NCBI RefSeq assembly: GCF_025685545.1
Contig: NZ_JAGSYC010000025.1
Coordinates: 682,001-746,000 of the forward strand
Reading direction: 5' to 3'
DNA length: 64,000 bases
Source of the DNA: Granulicella paludicola
GTDB taxonomy: Bacteria; Acidobacteriota; Terriglobia; Terriglobales; Acidobacteriaceae
Shown: piece after piece, positions 16,183 to 25,317 of the stretch
How positions within the stretch are numbered: the first letter of the stretch is position 1
Layout: each line of letters opens with the position of its first letter
Program-made: the position numbers and the translations under genes
Notes under the pieces: model-generated
Told to the model about the DNA's origin: nothing
Databases searched by the model: none
The model's input: only the letters and a program-made list of their open reading frames with translations

Positions 16183-17598
16183 ATGCCGGCTAAGAAAACG
16201 ACCACGACGGTAACCACCACGACTACGACGCCCGCAGCGCCAAAGAAGGGCAGTCTTGTGCGCACGATCGGTCCGGCGATTCCGTTAGCCATTGCGCTGG
16301 CTTGCGGATCGCTGAGCGGTACCGGCAAGGCACCGCAGGCTGTGCCCGAGGCTTCCACCACCCAGATGGTGATGGGCGCCGCGACGCCTAGTGCACCACC
16401 GATGCCTCTGTTGGCGAAGGGGCATCCGGTGGACTGGTGGTTCGTCTTCAAGCTCGATGCGAAGGCATACCCGAACTGTGGCGGAGGCGATATCACCTGT
16501 CCGTTCGGTGGCAGCAAGCAGACCTATGCTGGCGGCCAGCAGTTTGTGTATGCGAGCAGTGAGGCGCCGGCGCTGGCAAAGAGCGCGCAGGAGTGTCTGG
16601 GTACCACAACGAGCGATCCTGTAGGAGCTACTTTTGACGAGGTCTTCAACGGCGGGTATCACTACCTGATCTGGAACGATCAGTTTCATGATGTGAGTCC
16701 GGCGGTTCTTGGCTGCTCGAAGGGCGACTGCGGATCGCCCTGGGGTCATTCCAAGGGCATGGTGGCGTGGAACGATGCGGGTGAAGGCTTCGTGATGCAG
16801 GTCAGTACGCCCTCGTGGCCGAACGCGGGCAACCTGAAGTCGGTGCAGGCGACAGGGAACACGCTCGGCTGTATCAACGGTGACGACGACGTTGAGGTGA
16901 GTCAGCACTTCTTCGCGCTGAAGCTGAACGAGACGGACTTGAAGGTGGTGCTGACCTCGTTGAGTCAGGCCAGTGTGGCGACCGATCCGAACAATCCGCA
17001 GGTGGCGAACATCGGCGGGCCCGCCGATGTGATCGACCTCCTGAAGCAATTGAAGCTTGGAGTAAAGTCGACGCAGACGGTGCTCGACCCGGCGATGCCC
17101 GTGACGCTTTCAACGGGAGTGCGCCTGATTGCAAAACCCTCAGGGCTGCATGTTCCGCCGTGGCAGATGGTGTCCTCTGTGCTGGGCGGCGTGCCGCTGC
17201 GTGCCGCGACGTGGTGGGCCACGCCGTATATTCCTTCAACGACGGGCGGAGCTCCTCCGGCTTGCTGGGACAGCTCTTTGCCAACCGCTCCAGGTGCGGT
17301 GGAGATTGCGACCTCTGGCAGCTGGAACGGAGGTCCGGTGTTCAACCTGAAGGGGGAATCCGGCACGGATGGCAATCATGCGAAGATCGGTGTTTCGACC
17401 AGACCGGGTGATGGGTTGGCGATCTTCGGGGACGAGAACCAGCAGGGAACGCTGGACGGCCCGGACGGAACCTGCGACAGCAGCCAGAATGGCCGCGGTG
17501 GCATGTTCTTCGTGATGAAGAACGCGACGCTCTCCGCCGACATGGCCAAGCTGATAGCCGGAGGAACGGCGGCTACGACGCCTCCGGTGACTCCATAA
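16183..17598 (+). CDS. DNase II-like protein (HxK nuclease of the PLD superfamily), membrane- or surface-directed
   Basis: 471 residues from ATG 16183 (AGGAGA at 16171-16176). Residues 1-20 are Lys/Thr-rich (a run TTTTVTTTTTT), 28-45 hydrophobic (GPAIPLAIALACG), which suggests a signal anchor. From about 82 it matches the DNase II pattern: VDWWFVFKLD, then YHYLIWNDQ, the first HxK motif in GHSKGMVAWND (H189, K191), a SWPNAG stretch, PWQMVSSVL, and the second HxK motif in GNHAKIGVS (H399, K401), followed by GDEN (417-420) and GRGGMFFVM (437-445), which correspond to GDxN and RGGG in animal DNase II. Such enzymes cut double-stranded DNA without metal ions. Bacterial members exist but are little studied. 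Several cysteines fit an extracytoplasmic place. Family call by motif recognition, not by search. Activity, target and link to the two membrane proteins are inference. Confidence 0.72.
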   Translation: MPAKKTTTTVTTTTTTPAAPKKGSLVRTIGPAIPLAIALACGSLSGTGKAPQAVPEASTTQMVMGAATPSAPPMPLLAKGHPVDWWFVFKLDAKAYPNCGGGDITCPFGGSKQTYAGGQQFVYASSEAPALAKSAQECLGTTTSDPVGATFDEVFNGGYHYLIWNDQFHDVSPAVLGCSKGDCGSPWGHSKGMVAWNDAGEGFVMQVSTPSWPNAGNLKSVQATGNTLGCINGDDDVEVSQHFFALKLNETDLKVVLTSLSQASVATDPNNPQVANIGGPADVIDLLKQLKLGVKSTQTVLDPAMPVTLSTGVRLIAKPSGLHVPPWQMVSSVLGGVPLRAATWWATPYIPSTTGGAPPACWDSSLPTAPGAVEIATSGSWNGGPVFNLKGESGTDGNHAKIGVSTRPGDGLAIFGDENQQGTLDGPDGTCDSSQNGRGGMFFVMKNATLSADMAKLIAGGTAATTPPVTP

Positions 17599-17603
17599 TG
17601 AAT

Positions 17604-18362
17604 CTAGCGGACGCGGCGGCTGGGCCCGTCGGACTCAACCGAACCGTCGCGGATGCTGATGACGCGATGAGCGAAGTCAGCGATGTCCGGTTCATGCGTC
17701 ACGAGAATGATGGTGTTGCCCTGCGCCTGTAGTTCATCGAAGAGGGCCATGATCTCGACCGAGGTCTTCGAGTCGAGGTTGCCGGTGGGTTCGTCGGCGA
17801 GGATGATAGAAGGCTTATTCACCAGGGCCCGAGCAATGGCCACGCGTTGACGCTGACCGCCCGAAAGCTCGTTCGGCTTGTGGTGCATACGGCTACCGAG
17901 ATTTACCGATTCCAGCACGAACTTAGCGCGCTCGATGCGCTCGGCTGCAGGCGTGCCGTTGTAGATCAGCGGCAGCTCCACGTTGTGCAGAGCTGTGGCA
18001 CGGGCCAGCAGATTGAAGGTCTGGAAGACGAAGCCGATTTCCTTATTGCGGATGCGGGCGAGTTCATCGTCGTTCAGCTTTGAAACGTCATGCCCGTTCA
18101 ACCAATACTGTCCCTTGCTCGGCGAATCGAGGCATCCGAGTAGATTCATCAACGTTGACTTGCCCGAGCCTGATGGGCCCATGATGGCGACGTACTCGTT
18201 GTGGCGGATGCGGATATCGATACCGCTCAGGGCATTTACGATCTGATCACCCATCTCGTAGGTCTTCCACAGATTGTCGGTGACGATGACGTCGCCTTCG
18301 CGGGGGCCGGATGCGTTGGCGCCGATGCGGTCTTGTTCAGGCGGGTCGATGGTGTAGGCCAT
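17604..18362 (-). CDS. ABC transporter ATPase, MacB/LolD type
   Basis: 252 residues with all nucleotide-binding motifs: Walker [10 protein letters not shown] (62-70), Q-loop [20 protein letters not shown], signature [15 protein letters not shown] (166-180), Walker [13 protein letters not shown] (186-197) and H-loop VTHEPD (H223). The FQTFNLL and DEPTGNLD wording is typical of the MacB/LolD/FtsE group. It lies 66 bases behind the adaptor gene on the same strand. A permease partner is expected as a fusion or next gene, but this protein ends at residue 252 and the next gene downstream is the opposing DNase II-like gene. The permease must therefore be encoded elsewhere or be lost. Confidence 0.93.
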   Translation of the reverse strand: MAYTIDPPEQDRIGANASGPREGDVIVTDNLWKTYEMGDQIVNALSGIDIRIRHNEYVAIMGPSGSGKSTLMNLLGCLDSPSKGQYWLNGHDVSKLNDDELARIRNKEIGFVFQTFNLLARATALHNVELPLIYNGTPAAERIERAKFVLESVNLGSRMHHKPNELSGGQRQRVAIARALVNKPSIILADEPTGNLDSKTSVEIMALFDELQAQGNTIILVTHEPDIADFAHRVISIRDGSVESDGPSRRVR

Positions 18363-18428
18363 GAAGATCTCCGATAAAGCTTCAAAGAGGGATAACGTTT
18401 ATGCGACGAGCGACCGCCGCATAGCGGG

Positions 18429-19847
18429 TTAGCTGGAGCTGTCGTCCGAGGGCGCTGCTGCGGCGACTGAATTATCGCGTTTGACGGCAGTGCCACTCTT
18501 GAGGATGCGCAGTGTCTTATAGCGGCCGGTAACAATCTCGTCGCCTGCCTTCAGGCCGGCGATCACCTCGATGTCTGTAGTGCCCGTGACGCCGGTCGAA
18601 ACCGGAACGAACTTCACGCGAGTACGGTTGTCATCCATCACAAGGATGTAGACGCCCTGCGTGAGCGGCTTCGCCTTGGTCGGAGCGACATCGCCGGTGG
18701 GAGGCGTCTTACCCTTGTTCTTGAAGAACTTCGCTTCCGTGTCTGCATCGCGTTCTACCAGCGCCTGAATGGGGATGGTGAGCGCATCGTTTTTGTGCGC
18801 GGTGGTCAGTTTTGCCGTGCAGGAGAGGCCAGGCCGCAGCGAGTCGGGCATCTGAGAACCACCGCCAGGCAGTTGATCCAGTGTCACGACAACCTTGAAG
18901 TCTTTCGCCTCTTCCGTGCCGGTGGTCGACTGCGTGGTGGATAGGCCGGTCGTGCGCAGCAGAGCCTGATCTCCAACCTCGGTCACGTGGCCCTTAAAGA
19001 TTTTGCCGGGCAGGGCATCTACGGTGACGTCTGCGGACTGGCCCATCTGCACGTTCACAATGTCCGTTTCGTCGACCTTCACCTCAGCGGTGATAACGGA
19101 CATATCTGCGAGCGTCATGATGGTCGAGCCGCCGGCGTTCTGGATGCCGACAACGACGGTCTCGCCCTCGCGGACAGGAACGTTGGTGACCAGAGCGTCA
19201 TAAGGCGCGCGGCTGATCGTCTTATCCAGGGCGTCGAAGTTGGATGTCTGCGTTGCAACGGCCTGGCTCATATGACCGCGAGCGGAAGCAGTCTGGGCCT
19301 TCGCCTGTGCCACGGAGGCATCACGCTGCTCCAGCGTGGCTTTGGACATGTCGAAGGCGGCCACCTTGGCGTCGTAGTCCTGCTTGGAGATCAGCTGGTC
19401 GTTGTAGAGCTGCTTGGCGCGGCTGTAATCGAGCTGCTTCTGTTCGAGGTCGGCCTTAGCCTGCGAGACGTTCGCAACGGCGGTGCGTTCGGCAGCGATG
19501 TAGGAGTTGATGTCGGTTTTGGAAGCGGCGATCGCGGCGCTCTGGGCCGAGACGGTCGCCTCGGGCTGCACGCTTTCGACGCGGGCGAGCAGGTCGCCCT
19601 TCTTTACGTGGTCGCCTTCCTTCACATAAAGGTGCGTGATGCGACCGAAGGCGGTCGCACCTACGTTGACGTAGGTCTTGGGCTTGATCTGCCCTGTGCC
19701 GCTGACATTGGCGTCCAGATCCTGGCGTACCGCCTTGGCCGTCGTGACGGCCAGCACGTCTGTGCGGCTATAGAGGATGCTGCCATAGACGATGCCAACA
19801 AGGGCGATCAGGGCCAGGATGACGAAGAATACCTTTTTTCCGCTCAT
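18429..19847 (-). CDS. MacA/HlyD-like periplasmic adaptor of an efflux pump
   Basis: 472 residues from ATG 19847. An N-terminal membrane anchor (VFFVILALIALVGIVYGSIL) is followed by the lipoyl half VNVGATAFGRITHLYVKEGD, a coiled-coil hairpin from about 80 to 190 rich in Ala/Lys/Gln, the second lipoyl half APYDALVTNVPVREGETVV, and beta-barrel/membrane-proximal domains up to VITGRYKTLRIL-like end sequences. This architecture links an inner-membrane ABC transporter to an outer-membrane channel. It is the first gene of a two-gene unit with the ATPase. No TolC-like gene is visible. A small insertion around residues 370-390 (DTEAKFFKNKGKTPPTGD) is Lys-rich. Substrate unknown; peptides, lipids and macrolides are known for relatives. 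Confidence 0.92.
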   Translation of the reverse strand: MSGKKVFFVILALIALVGIVYGSILYSRTDVLAVTTAKAVRQDLDANVSGTGQIKPKTYVNVGATAFGRITHLYVKEGDHVKKGDLLARVESVQPEATVSAQSAAIAASKTDINSYIAAERTAVANVSQAKADLEQKQLDYSRAKQLYNDQLISKQDYDAKVAAFDMSKATLEQRDASVAQAKAQTASARGHMSQAVATQTSNFDALDKTISRAPYDALVTNVPVREGETVVVGIQNAGGSTIMTLADMSVITAEVKVDETDIVNVQMGQSADVTVDALPGKIFKGHVTEVGDQALLRTTGLSTTQSTTGTEEAKDFKVVVTLDQLPGGGSQMPDSLRPGLSCTAKLTTAHKNDALTIPIQALVERDADTEAKFFKNKGKTPPTGDVAPTKAKPLTQGVYILVMDDNRTRVKFVPVSTGVTGTTDIEVIAGLKAGDEIVTGRYKTLRILKSGTAVKRDNSVAAAAPSDDSSS

Positions 19848-20097
19848 CAAATGCTTACTTTCCAGGGATGTTGCTCAGGTTGGACACGCGAGGGACTCAG
19901 AGGCTGAAGGGGATACGAAGAAGATACAGAGTTTGTTCCAACTGTACTTAGCATGAATCGGAGATAGCTTACATTGACCCTAAAGACGGAAGGCTTCGGT
20001 CGGTGACCTTTTCGCTGCGGATGAGTCGAAACACTCAGAAGCAGCTAACCAGTCAAACGATCCACACCGAATGATAGCAGCGGGCCCGCGGATCGTC

Positions 20098-20126
20098 TTG
20101 TATGCAGAGGCTGCGAAGACTAGAAT
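20098..20126 (+). promoter_or_regulatory. Candidate sigma-70-type promoter for the GWxTD gene
   Basis: TTGTAT at 20098-20103 and TAGAAT at 20121-20126, exactly 17 bases apart. AGGAG at 20144-20148 and ATG 20161 follow. The rest of the 313-base gap from 19848, between the divergent adaptor and GWxTD genes, shows nothing else I can support. Confidence 0.5.
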
Positions 20127-20160
20127 GAATCACGTCTAGTAACAGGAGTGGCAGCTACCC

Positions 20161-21924
20161 ATGAACTCACCGAAGATCTCGTCTTTTTTCACCAGCCTGG
20201 CGCTGGTCACTGTATCCTTTGCCGGCCTGGCGGCGCATGCCCAGACCGCGCCCGAGCAGCAGCCGGGGCAGGAGCAGACGGTGCAGGACAATGGTGGCGT
20301 AGTCAAGGCACCCGCAACCACTGAAAAGCCCGATCCGCTGAAGCGTCGCCTGAGCGATCGCGAAGAACGCGCCCGTCGTAAGGCCACCGTCGCCGAGTTG
20401 AAGGGCGAGTACAAGAAGTGGCTGGATGAGGACGTTCGCTGGATCATCACCGACGAAGAGCAGAAGGCGTTCAAGAGCCTCGCCAACGATGAGGAGCGCG
20501 ATCAGTTCATCGAGCAGTTTTGGCTGCGCCGCAACCCGAACCCGGACTCCAACGATAACGAGTTCAAGGACGAGCACTACGCCCGCATCGCCTACGCGAA
20601 TGAGCACTTTGCTGCAGGTAAGCCTGGCTGGATGACAGACCGCGGTCACATCTATATCGCTTACGGCAAGCCTGATTCGATCGACTCGCACCCTTCGGGC
20701 GGCAGCTATGACCGTCCGATGGAAGAGGGCGGTGGCAACACCTCGACCTTCCCGTTCGAGACGTGGCACTACCGCTATCTCGCCGGTGTTGGCGACAACA
20801 TCGACATCGAGTTCGTGGACACCTGCATGTGCGGCGATTACCATGCGACGATCGACCGTTCCGAGAAAGATGCCCTGAAGCACGTTCCGGGCGCCGGCTT
20901 GACGCAGTATGAGCAGAACGGTCAGGCCGATAAGAAGGACCGTTTCGCGGGTGGAGGTCTCGAGCAGCTCGGTAATGGCCCGATGTCTTCTATGCAGCAG
21001 AGCAAGCAGTTCGATCGTCTCGATCAGTTTGCGAAGCTGTTCGCTCCGCCGCCGGTAAAGTTCGCCGACCTGGACCAGTTCCTGGCGACCGAGAAGATCC
21101 TGACCGGACCTCCTTTCCTGTTCGATGTGCGCACGGACTATGTGAAGCTGACGAACGACACCGTTATGGTGCCGGTGACTCTGCAGATTCGTAATGGTGA
21201 CATCACGTACAACACGAAGGACGGCGATTCGGTCGGTACGGTCAATATCCTTGGCCGCGTCAGCAATATCAACCACCGCGTGGTCCAGACGTTCGAGGAC
21301 ACCGTGAAGGTGGAGACGCCGAGCGACCTGCTGCAGCGCACCAAGAACAACCAGTCGGTGTACTGGAAGGCAATTCCACTACCTCCGGGCCGGTACAAGG
21401 TTGAGATCGCGATCAAGGACGTCAATAACAAGGACCACTTTGGCGTGTGGCGTCGCAGTGTGGACGTGCCGAAATTTGACGACGACCGCCTGGCGGCTTC
21501 GTCGCTGATCCTCGCTGATCAGATGGAGAGGGTGCCCTCGAAGGATGTAGGCGCGGGTAACTTCGTCATCGGCAACACCAAGATCCGTCCTCGCGTTCCG
21601 GCGACGTTCTCGACTCCGGTGGTCTTCCACCGCGCGCAGAACCTGAACTTCTGGATGCAGGTCTATAACCTGGGCATCGGCGACAACAAGAAGAATGATG
21701 CGACGATCGAGTACCAGGTATTGGATCTGGCGACGAACAAGCAGATTCTTTCATCTTCGGAGTCGGCTGCGAAGCTGAACCCGAACGCCGATCAGCTCAC
21801 GCTGGAGAAGACGATGCCGCTGGCGAGCCTGCAGCCGGGTCGTTACCAGGTGACCATCAAGATCAACGACGGTGTGACGAAGCAGGCAATTGCTTCGAGC
21901 GCTCCTTTCATCGTCGAGCAGTAA
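20161..21924 (+). CDS. Exported GWxTD-domain protein
   Basis: 587 residues. Residues 1-28 are a Sec signal peptide ending AAHAQ. After a Gln/Pro/Thr-rich linker, residues 60-180 carry the GWxTD domain: helices with YKKWLDEDVRWIITDEEQ, an EQFWLRRNPNPD segment, then GWMTDRGHIYIAYGKPD (156-172), the motif that names the family. The C-terminal half, from about 300, is beta-rich with repeated Ig-like strands (LPPGRYKVEIAIKDVNNKD and LQPGRYQVTIKINDGV). The domain is common in Acidobacteria and Bacteroidetes, with no established biochemical role. The gene stands alone behind a good promoter candidate; the next gene starts 237 bases downstream on the same strand. Confidence 0.9.
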   Translation: MNSPKISSFFTSLALVTVSFAGLAAHAQTAPEQQPGQEQTVQDNGGVVKAPATTEKPDPLKRRLSDREERARRKATVAELKGEYKKWLDEDVRWIITDEEQKAFKSLANDEERDQFIEQFWLRRNPNPDSNDNEFKDEHYARIAYANEHFAAGKPGWMTDRGHIYIAYGKPDSIDSHPSGGSYDRPMEEGGGNTSTFPFETWHYRYLAGVGDNIDIEFVDTCMCGDYHATIDRSEKDALKHVPGAGLTQYEQNGQADKKDRFAGGGLEQLGNGPMSSMQQSKQFDRLDQFAKLFAPPPVKFADLDQFLATEKILTGPPFLFDVRTDYVKLTNDTVMVPVTLQIRNGDITYNTKDGDSVGTVNILGRVSNINHRVVQTFEDTVKVETPSDLLQRTKNNQSVYWKAIPLPPGRYKVEIAIKDVNNKDHFGVWRRSVDVPKFDDDRLAASSLILADQMERVPSKDVGAGNFVIGNTKIRPRVPATFSTPVVFHRAQNLNFWMQVYNLGIGDNKKNDATIEYQVLDLATNKQILSSSESAAKLNPNADQLTLEKTMPLASLQPGRYQVTIKINDGVTKQAIASSAPFIVEQ

Positions 21925-22161
21925 GACTGAGTTGAGAGAACGAGGACAGCGAAGCCGCGAGTTGAGCCTTCAGGCGGTTTCGCGATAGTCTTTAGGACAG
22001 ATGTCGTACTTTGGAGTGCCGCCGCAAGCTGGCAGCAGGGAAAGACGTCAGGCAGACACGTAGGTCCTGATCGAATCCTTCCGAGGGCGACAACCGGCTG
22101 GTTGCACGAGCCGCGGACGTTTTGGAGAGCCGTAGGCGCGCACACGAGGTATTGGAGCGCG

Positions 22162-23892
22162 GTGAGACGATTCGTACCGGGTCTGATGATGTTGGCATCG
22201 CTGCTGGGAATCTCCCAGATCTGCGCAGCGGCCACACATAACGGCTCTGCCACTTCGGCGGCGGTGTCCGGTGTCGTGCGCGATGCGCAGGGCACTCCTC
22301 AGATGGGCGCTCTAGTGGAGTTGGTCGGAGCCAATCTCACCATAGTAGCGACAGCCTTCAGCGACGATCATGGTCGCTTCCTGATTCCTGCGGTCGATGC
22401 GGGCAAATACCAGATTCGAGCCTCCGCCGCGTTTTTCATGCCGACTTTGAAGAACAACCTGCGGCTGGTGTCTGGTTCGCAGACCATCGTCAACCTCACC
22501 ATGAGCACTATCTTTGAAGCGGCGAACTGGCTGCCGACGCAGCGGCGTCGCGCGGACGAGCCTGCCGATGACTGGAAGTGGGCGCTGAGGTCGACAGCAA
22601 ATCGGCCATTGCTGCGGCTGGTCGATCCCGAGGATGGCATCTCTGTTTCGTCGAGCTCCGAGTCTAGCCAGAGATCTGTGAATGAAGGCCGCGTGACCAT
22701 GACCAACGGTGATGGCACGTTCGGCGAGGGCGGTATGCACCAGTCGCTGGTGCTGAGCCGCACGATGGGCGACGGAGATGCTGCGGTGTTGCGGGCGGAT
22801 GTCGGCAACTCGTCGAGCATCGATTCGCCAGGACCTTCGGTTGCTGTGACTGCTGGTTATCAGCGGCAGACACTGCTGGGCGGAAGCACGCGGCTGGTGA
22901 CGGGTTTCCAGTCGCATCCAGAGCTGGCGAATGGGTCGCTGCCGGGTTATGGACCTGGTTTTGAGGTGATGCAGGTCGCCAGCGCGCAACGGTTGGCGCT
23001 AGGTGATCTGGTGGTGATCGACGCAGGTACGCTGCTGGAAGCGGAAAAGCTCGAAGAGACGCGGCTGCGGACGCAGCCTTATGTGCGGGTGATGGTTCAT
23101 CCGGATGAAGACTTCGTCGTCGAGTATCGCTTTGCCAGCGGACACGAGGCGCAAAGCTCAGAGGATCTTGATCGGCTGAAGCCTTCGATTACGGCTGTGG
23201 CCGATGCGAATGGACGACCGCTGGGAAATCAGGGAAGCCACAACGAGCTTTCCGTGAGCCATAAGCTCGGCGACAAGGATGTGTTGACTGTTGCTGGGTT
23301 TATTGACCGGGTTTCGTATACGGCGATTGGCGGCAGCGGGATTCTGGTGCGGAGCGATCTGCAGCAGACCGGGATCGTGCAGGACCCGACGACGGGAACT
23401 TTCCAGGTCGCGGCTCAGGGTTATGAGAGCCACGGTTTGAGTGCGTCGGTGATGCATTCGATTACGCCTGCGCTTTCAGCGTGGGGCGAATACGATCTGG
23501 GAACCGCGCTCGTGAGTCAGCAGGGATTGGTTTCGATTGCGGCGTTGCAGCAGAGCCTGTCGAAGCAAGTTACGTCAGCAGCGAGTGTGTCGCTACGCGG
23601 GAAGATTCTGCACACGGGCACTTCGCTGAAGGCTGAATATCGCTGGCAGCCGAACCGGACGTTGACGCAGGTGAACAGCTACAACACGACGCCGGAAGAG
23701 GCTTATCTGAGCTTCTTCGTCCGGCAGCGTTTGTGGGGCGGGCGGATGTTGCCGAAGGGCGTCGATGCTGTGGTAGAAGCTACGAATCTGCTGGAACAGG
23801 GCTACCAGCCTGTGCTGGCTCCGGATGGACACACGCTGTTTCTGGCGCAGGTTCCGCGCGGGATTCAGGCTGGGCTAGCTTTCAACTTCTAG
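22162..23892 (+). CDS. Outer-surface protein with N-terminal carboxypeptidase-regulatory-like domain
   Basis: 576 residues if translation begins at GTG 22162, with GGAG at 22154-22157; this start gives a compact signal peptide (RRFVPGLMMLASLLGISQI). An in-frame TTG at 22102 would add 20 residues. Residues 30-105 form a CarboxypepD_reg-like beta-sandwich (SGVVRDAQGTPQMGALVELV, then GKYQIRASAAFF). The remainder is beta-rich with alternating polar/hydrophobic strands and ends in LAQVPRGIQAGLAFNF, whose terminal Phe fits an outer-membrane barrel. I see no TonB plug domain, and the length is about 60 percent of the five other proteins of this type in the window. It could be a plugless barrel or a surface adhesin. 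Function unknown. Confidence 0.75.
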   Translation: MRRFVPGLMMLASLLGISQICAAATHNGSATSAAVSGVVRDAQGTPQMGALVELVGANLTIVATAFSDDHGRFLIPAVDAGKYQIRASAAFFMPTLKNNLRLVSGSQTIVNLTMSTIFEAANWLPTQRRRADEPADDWKWALRSTANRPLLRLVDPEDGISVSSSSESSQRSVNEGRVTMTNGDGTFGEGGMHQSLVLSRTMGDGDAAVLRADVGNSSSIDSPGPSVAVTAGYQRQTLLGGSTRLVTGFQSHPELANGSLPGYGPGFEVMQVASAQRLALGDLVVIDAGTLLEAEKLEETRLRTQPYVRVMVHPDEDFVVEYRFASGHEAQSSEDLDRLKPSITAVADANGRPLGNQGSHNELSVSHKLGDKDVLTVAGFIDRVSYTAIGGSGILVRSDLQQTGIVQDPTTGTFQVAAQGYESHGLSASVMHSITPALSAWGEYDLGTALVSQQGLVSIAALQQSLSKQVTSAASVSLRGKILHTGTSLKAEYRWQPNRTLTQVNSYNTTPEEAYLSFFVRQRLWGGRMLPKGVDAVVEATNLLEQGYQPVLAPDGHTLFLAQVPRGIQAGLAFNF

Positions 23893-24265
23893 AGTAACCC
23901 CCCTCCCCCCTGACTTCAGTGTCCAAAGTCTTGATTCGGAATGGGATACTTTTGGACTTTTGATGACATCCAGCCACATTGGGTAGACAGCGGTGAGTCG
24001 GCCGCTTTGTTTTGCCCCTTTACTTAATTATAGCGAATGGCACACAGCGAACATGCAACTCTATTTGTTTTGGAATGTGTGGGTTAGAGCTATCAGGGCT
24101 TGACAGGATTTTGGCGAAGCGGGTGGGCCTACTGCAAGGGGTTTTGGGCAAGAAGGTGTCGAAAGTACGGGTGGGTGGGGCTTCTTCGGAGTCCTTCGGC
24201 TGCGCCTCGCGATGAGGCTGCGAGACTTCGCTCAGGATGACAGTTTTGTTTGTGGGGTGAAGGGT
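23893..24265. other. Gene-free gap with a C-rich tract and a family C repeat
   Basis: Begins with CCCCCCTCCCCCC (23898-23910) directly after the stop codon. The part 24184-24242 is a repeat; nothing else is supported here. Confidence 0.6.
24184..24242 (-). repeat. Dispersed repeat, family C, expanded copy
   Basis: TCGGAGTCCTTCGGCTGCGC, then an inner palindrome CTCGCGATGAGGCTGCGAG, then ACTTCGCTCAGGATGACAG. The end CTCAGGATGACA and the start GTCCTTCG are shared with the copies at 9155-9190 and 30587-30621. Confidence 0.6.
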
Positions 24266-25015
24266 TCATTTGTGTTCGGGTGAGGCAGCGGATTGCTGCC
24301 TCAGGTCGTCGATTACGGGCAGGATTGCGAGGATGACGATCAGGAGAGCCAAGGGGAGTGTGAAGAGAAAGCCGAAGCTTTTGAAGCCGATCGCACCGAT
24401 GACTCCGCCGATGAAGAACAGGGCGATGAGGGATGTGAGCAGGCGGAGGCTGGACCAGTGATGGGTGGTTGCATCCCCGGTTCTGCTGGCGTACGCCCAG
24501 AGTATGCGACCGACGGCTATGCCCACGTCGGTGACCATGCCTGTGATGTGAGTGGTTCGAATGACAGACGTGGAGATCTTGGTGACGATGGCATTCTGCA
24601 GGCCCATGGTGAAGCACAGAAGCAGAATCGTTCCAATGACCGGTTCCACCACAAAGACCTTTCCGGTGACACCGAAGGCTACCAAGAGAGCAGCCTCTAC
24701 GAGCAGCGGAAGGGCGTATTCGCTGCTTAGATTGTGAGAACGGCCCCAGCGCACGATCAGGGTGGTGGTGAGGGCTCCAAGGAAGAACAGTGTGAGGGCA
24801 GCGAGACCGCGGACGGCGAGAGCGTAGGCGCCGATGGCGAAGTTGTCGGCCATGGCGGCGACGATTCCCGACATATGCGAGGTGTATTGACGAACGGCGA
24901 GGAAGCCTCCGGCGTTGACGGCGCCGGCAACAAAGGCGAGATAGCGGGCGAGGTGCCTGTCGGCGCGTTCGGAGCGATTTACGGAGGTGAGGCGGCGGAG
25001 GTAGTGCAGAGGCAT
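24266..25015 (-). CDS. DUF1275 (YoaK-like) membrane protein
   Basis: 249 residues from ATG 25015. Six hydrophobic segments are visible: LAFVAGAVNAGGFLAV, AALTLFFLGALTTTLIVRW, LPLLVEAALLVAFGVTG, VIGTILLLCFTMGLQNAI and two near the end. The first helix with GAVNAGGF and the later FTMGLQNAIVTKI / VIRTTHITGMVTDVGIAVG are the conserved DUF1275 segments. Inner membrane; molecular function not established for the family. The frame is open 42 codons further upstream, but that part is translated from a family B repeat and a CTTGCTCTTGCTGTTGC-like tract, so it is unlikely to be real. The gene is followed by repeats and is probably transcribed alone. Confidence 0.88.
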   Translation of the reverse strand: MPLHYLRRLTSVNRSERADRHLARYLAFVAGAVNAGGFLAVRQYTSHMSGIVAAMADNFAIGAYALAVRGLAALTLFFLGALTTTLIVRWGRSHNLSSEYALPLLVEAALLVAFGVTGKVFVVEPVIGTILLLCFTMGLQNAIVTKISTSVIRTTHITGMVTDVGIAVGRILWAYASRTGDATTHHWSSLRLLTSLIALFFIGGVIGAIGFKSFGFLFTLPLALLIVILAILPVIDDLRQQSAASPEHK

Positions 25016-25111
25016 CGGGGTGGCCTGAGGTCTGATTGATATTTTAGTTCTTATGGGATGGCGAAGTTCGGACCTATTCAGAAGGAAGAGCAACAGCAAG
25101 AGCAACGGCAA

Positions 25112-25143
25112 CAGCAGATTCCCTTCGGGAATGACAAACAAAA
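25112..25143. repeat. Dispersed repeat, family B
   Basis: CAGCAGATTCCCTTCGGGAA followed by TGACAAACAAAA. It contains the small palindrome TTCCCTTCGGGAA and matches the copy at 26896-26926 almost base for base. Confidence 0.8.
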
Positions 25144-25173
25144 GAGCGTGACAAGCAAGAGGAGTAAGGCCAG

Positions 25174-25281
25174 GCGGTCGCGCTTTGCGCGATGCCCACG
25201 TTTCACCGCAACGAGCAAAGAACGTTCGCTGGGTGCCCCATCTTAGCGACGATAAAGCCGTCGCGAAGATGGGGCACCCGG
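25174..25281. repeat. Dispersed palindromic repeat, family A, longest copy
   Basis: Begins GGCGGTCGCGCTTTGCGCGA then TGCCCAC, and ends with a large inverted repeat: GGGTGCCCCATCTTAGCGAC (25231-25250) pairs with its partner at 25260-25279 (ending GATGGGGCACCC) with one mismatch around a short loop. It separates the DUF1275 and PepSY genes. Confidence 0.82.
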
Positions 25282-25317
25282 CGGAAAGATTGACGCTGGT
25301 CTGTCGAGTGGCTGTTC

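Noticed and set aside
25015-25141. N-terminal extension of the DUF1275 protein with a Leu-rich segment
   Set aside because: It is the translation of a family B repeat and adjacent low-complexity DNA; the family-like sequence begins after ATG 25015.
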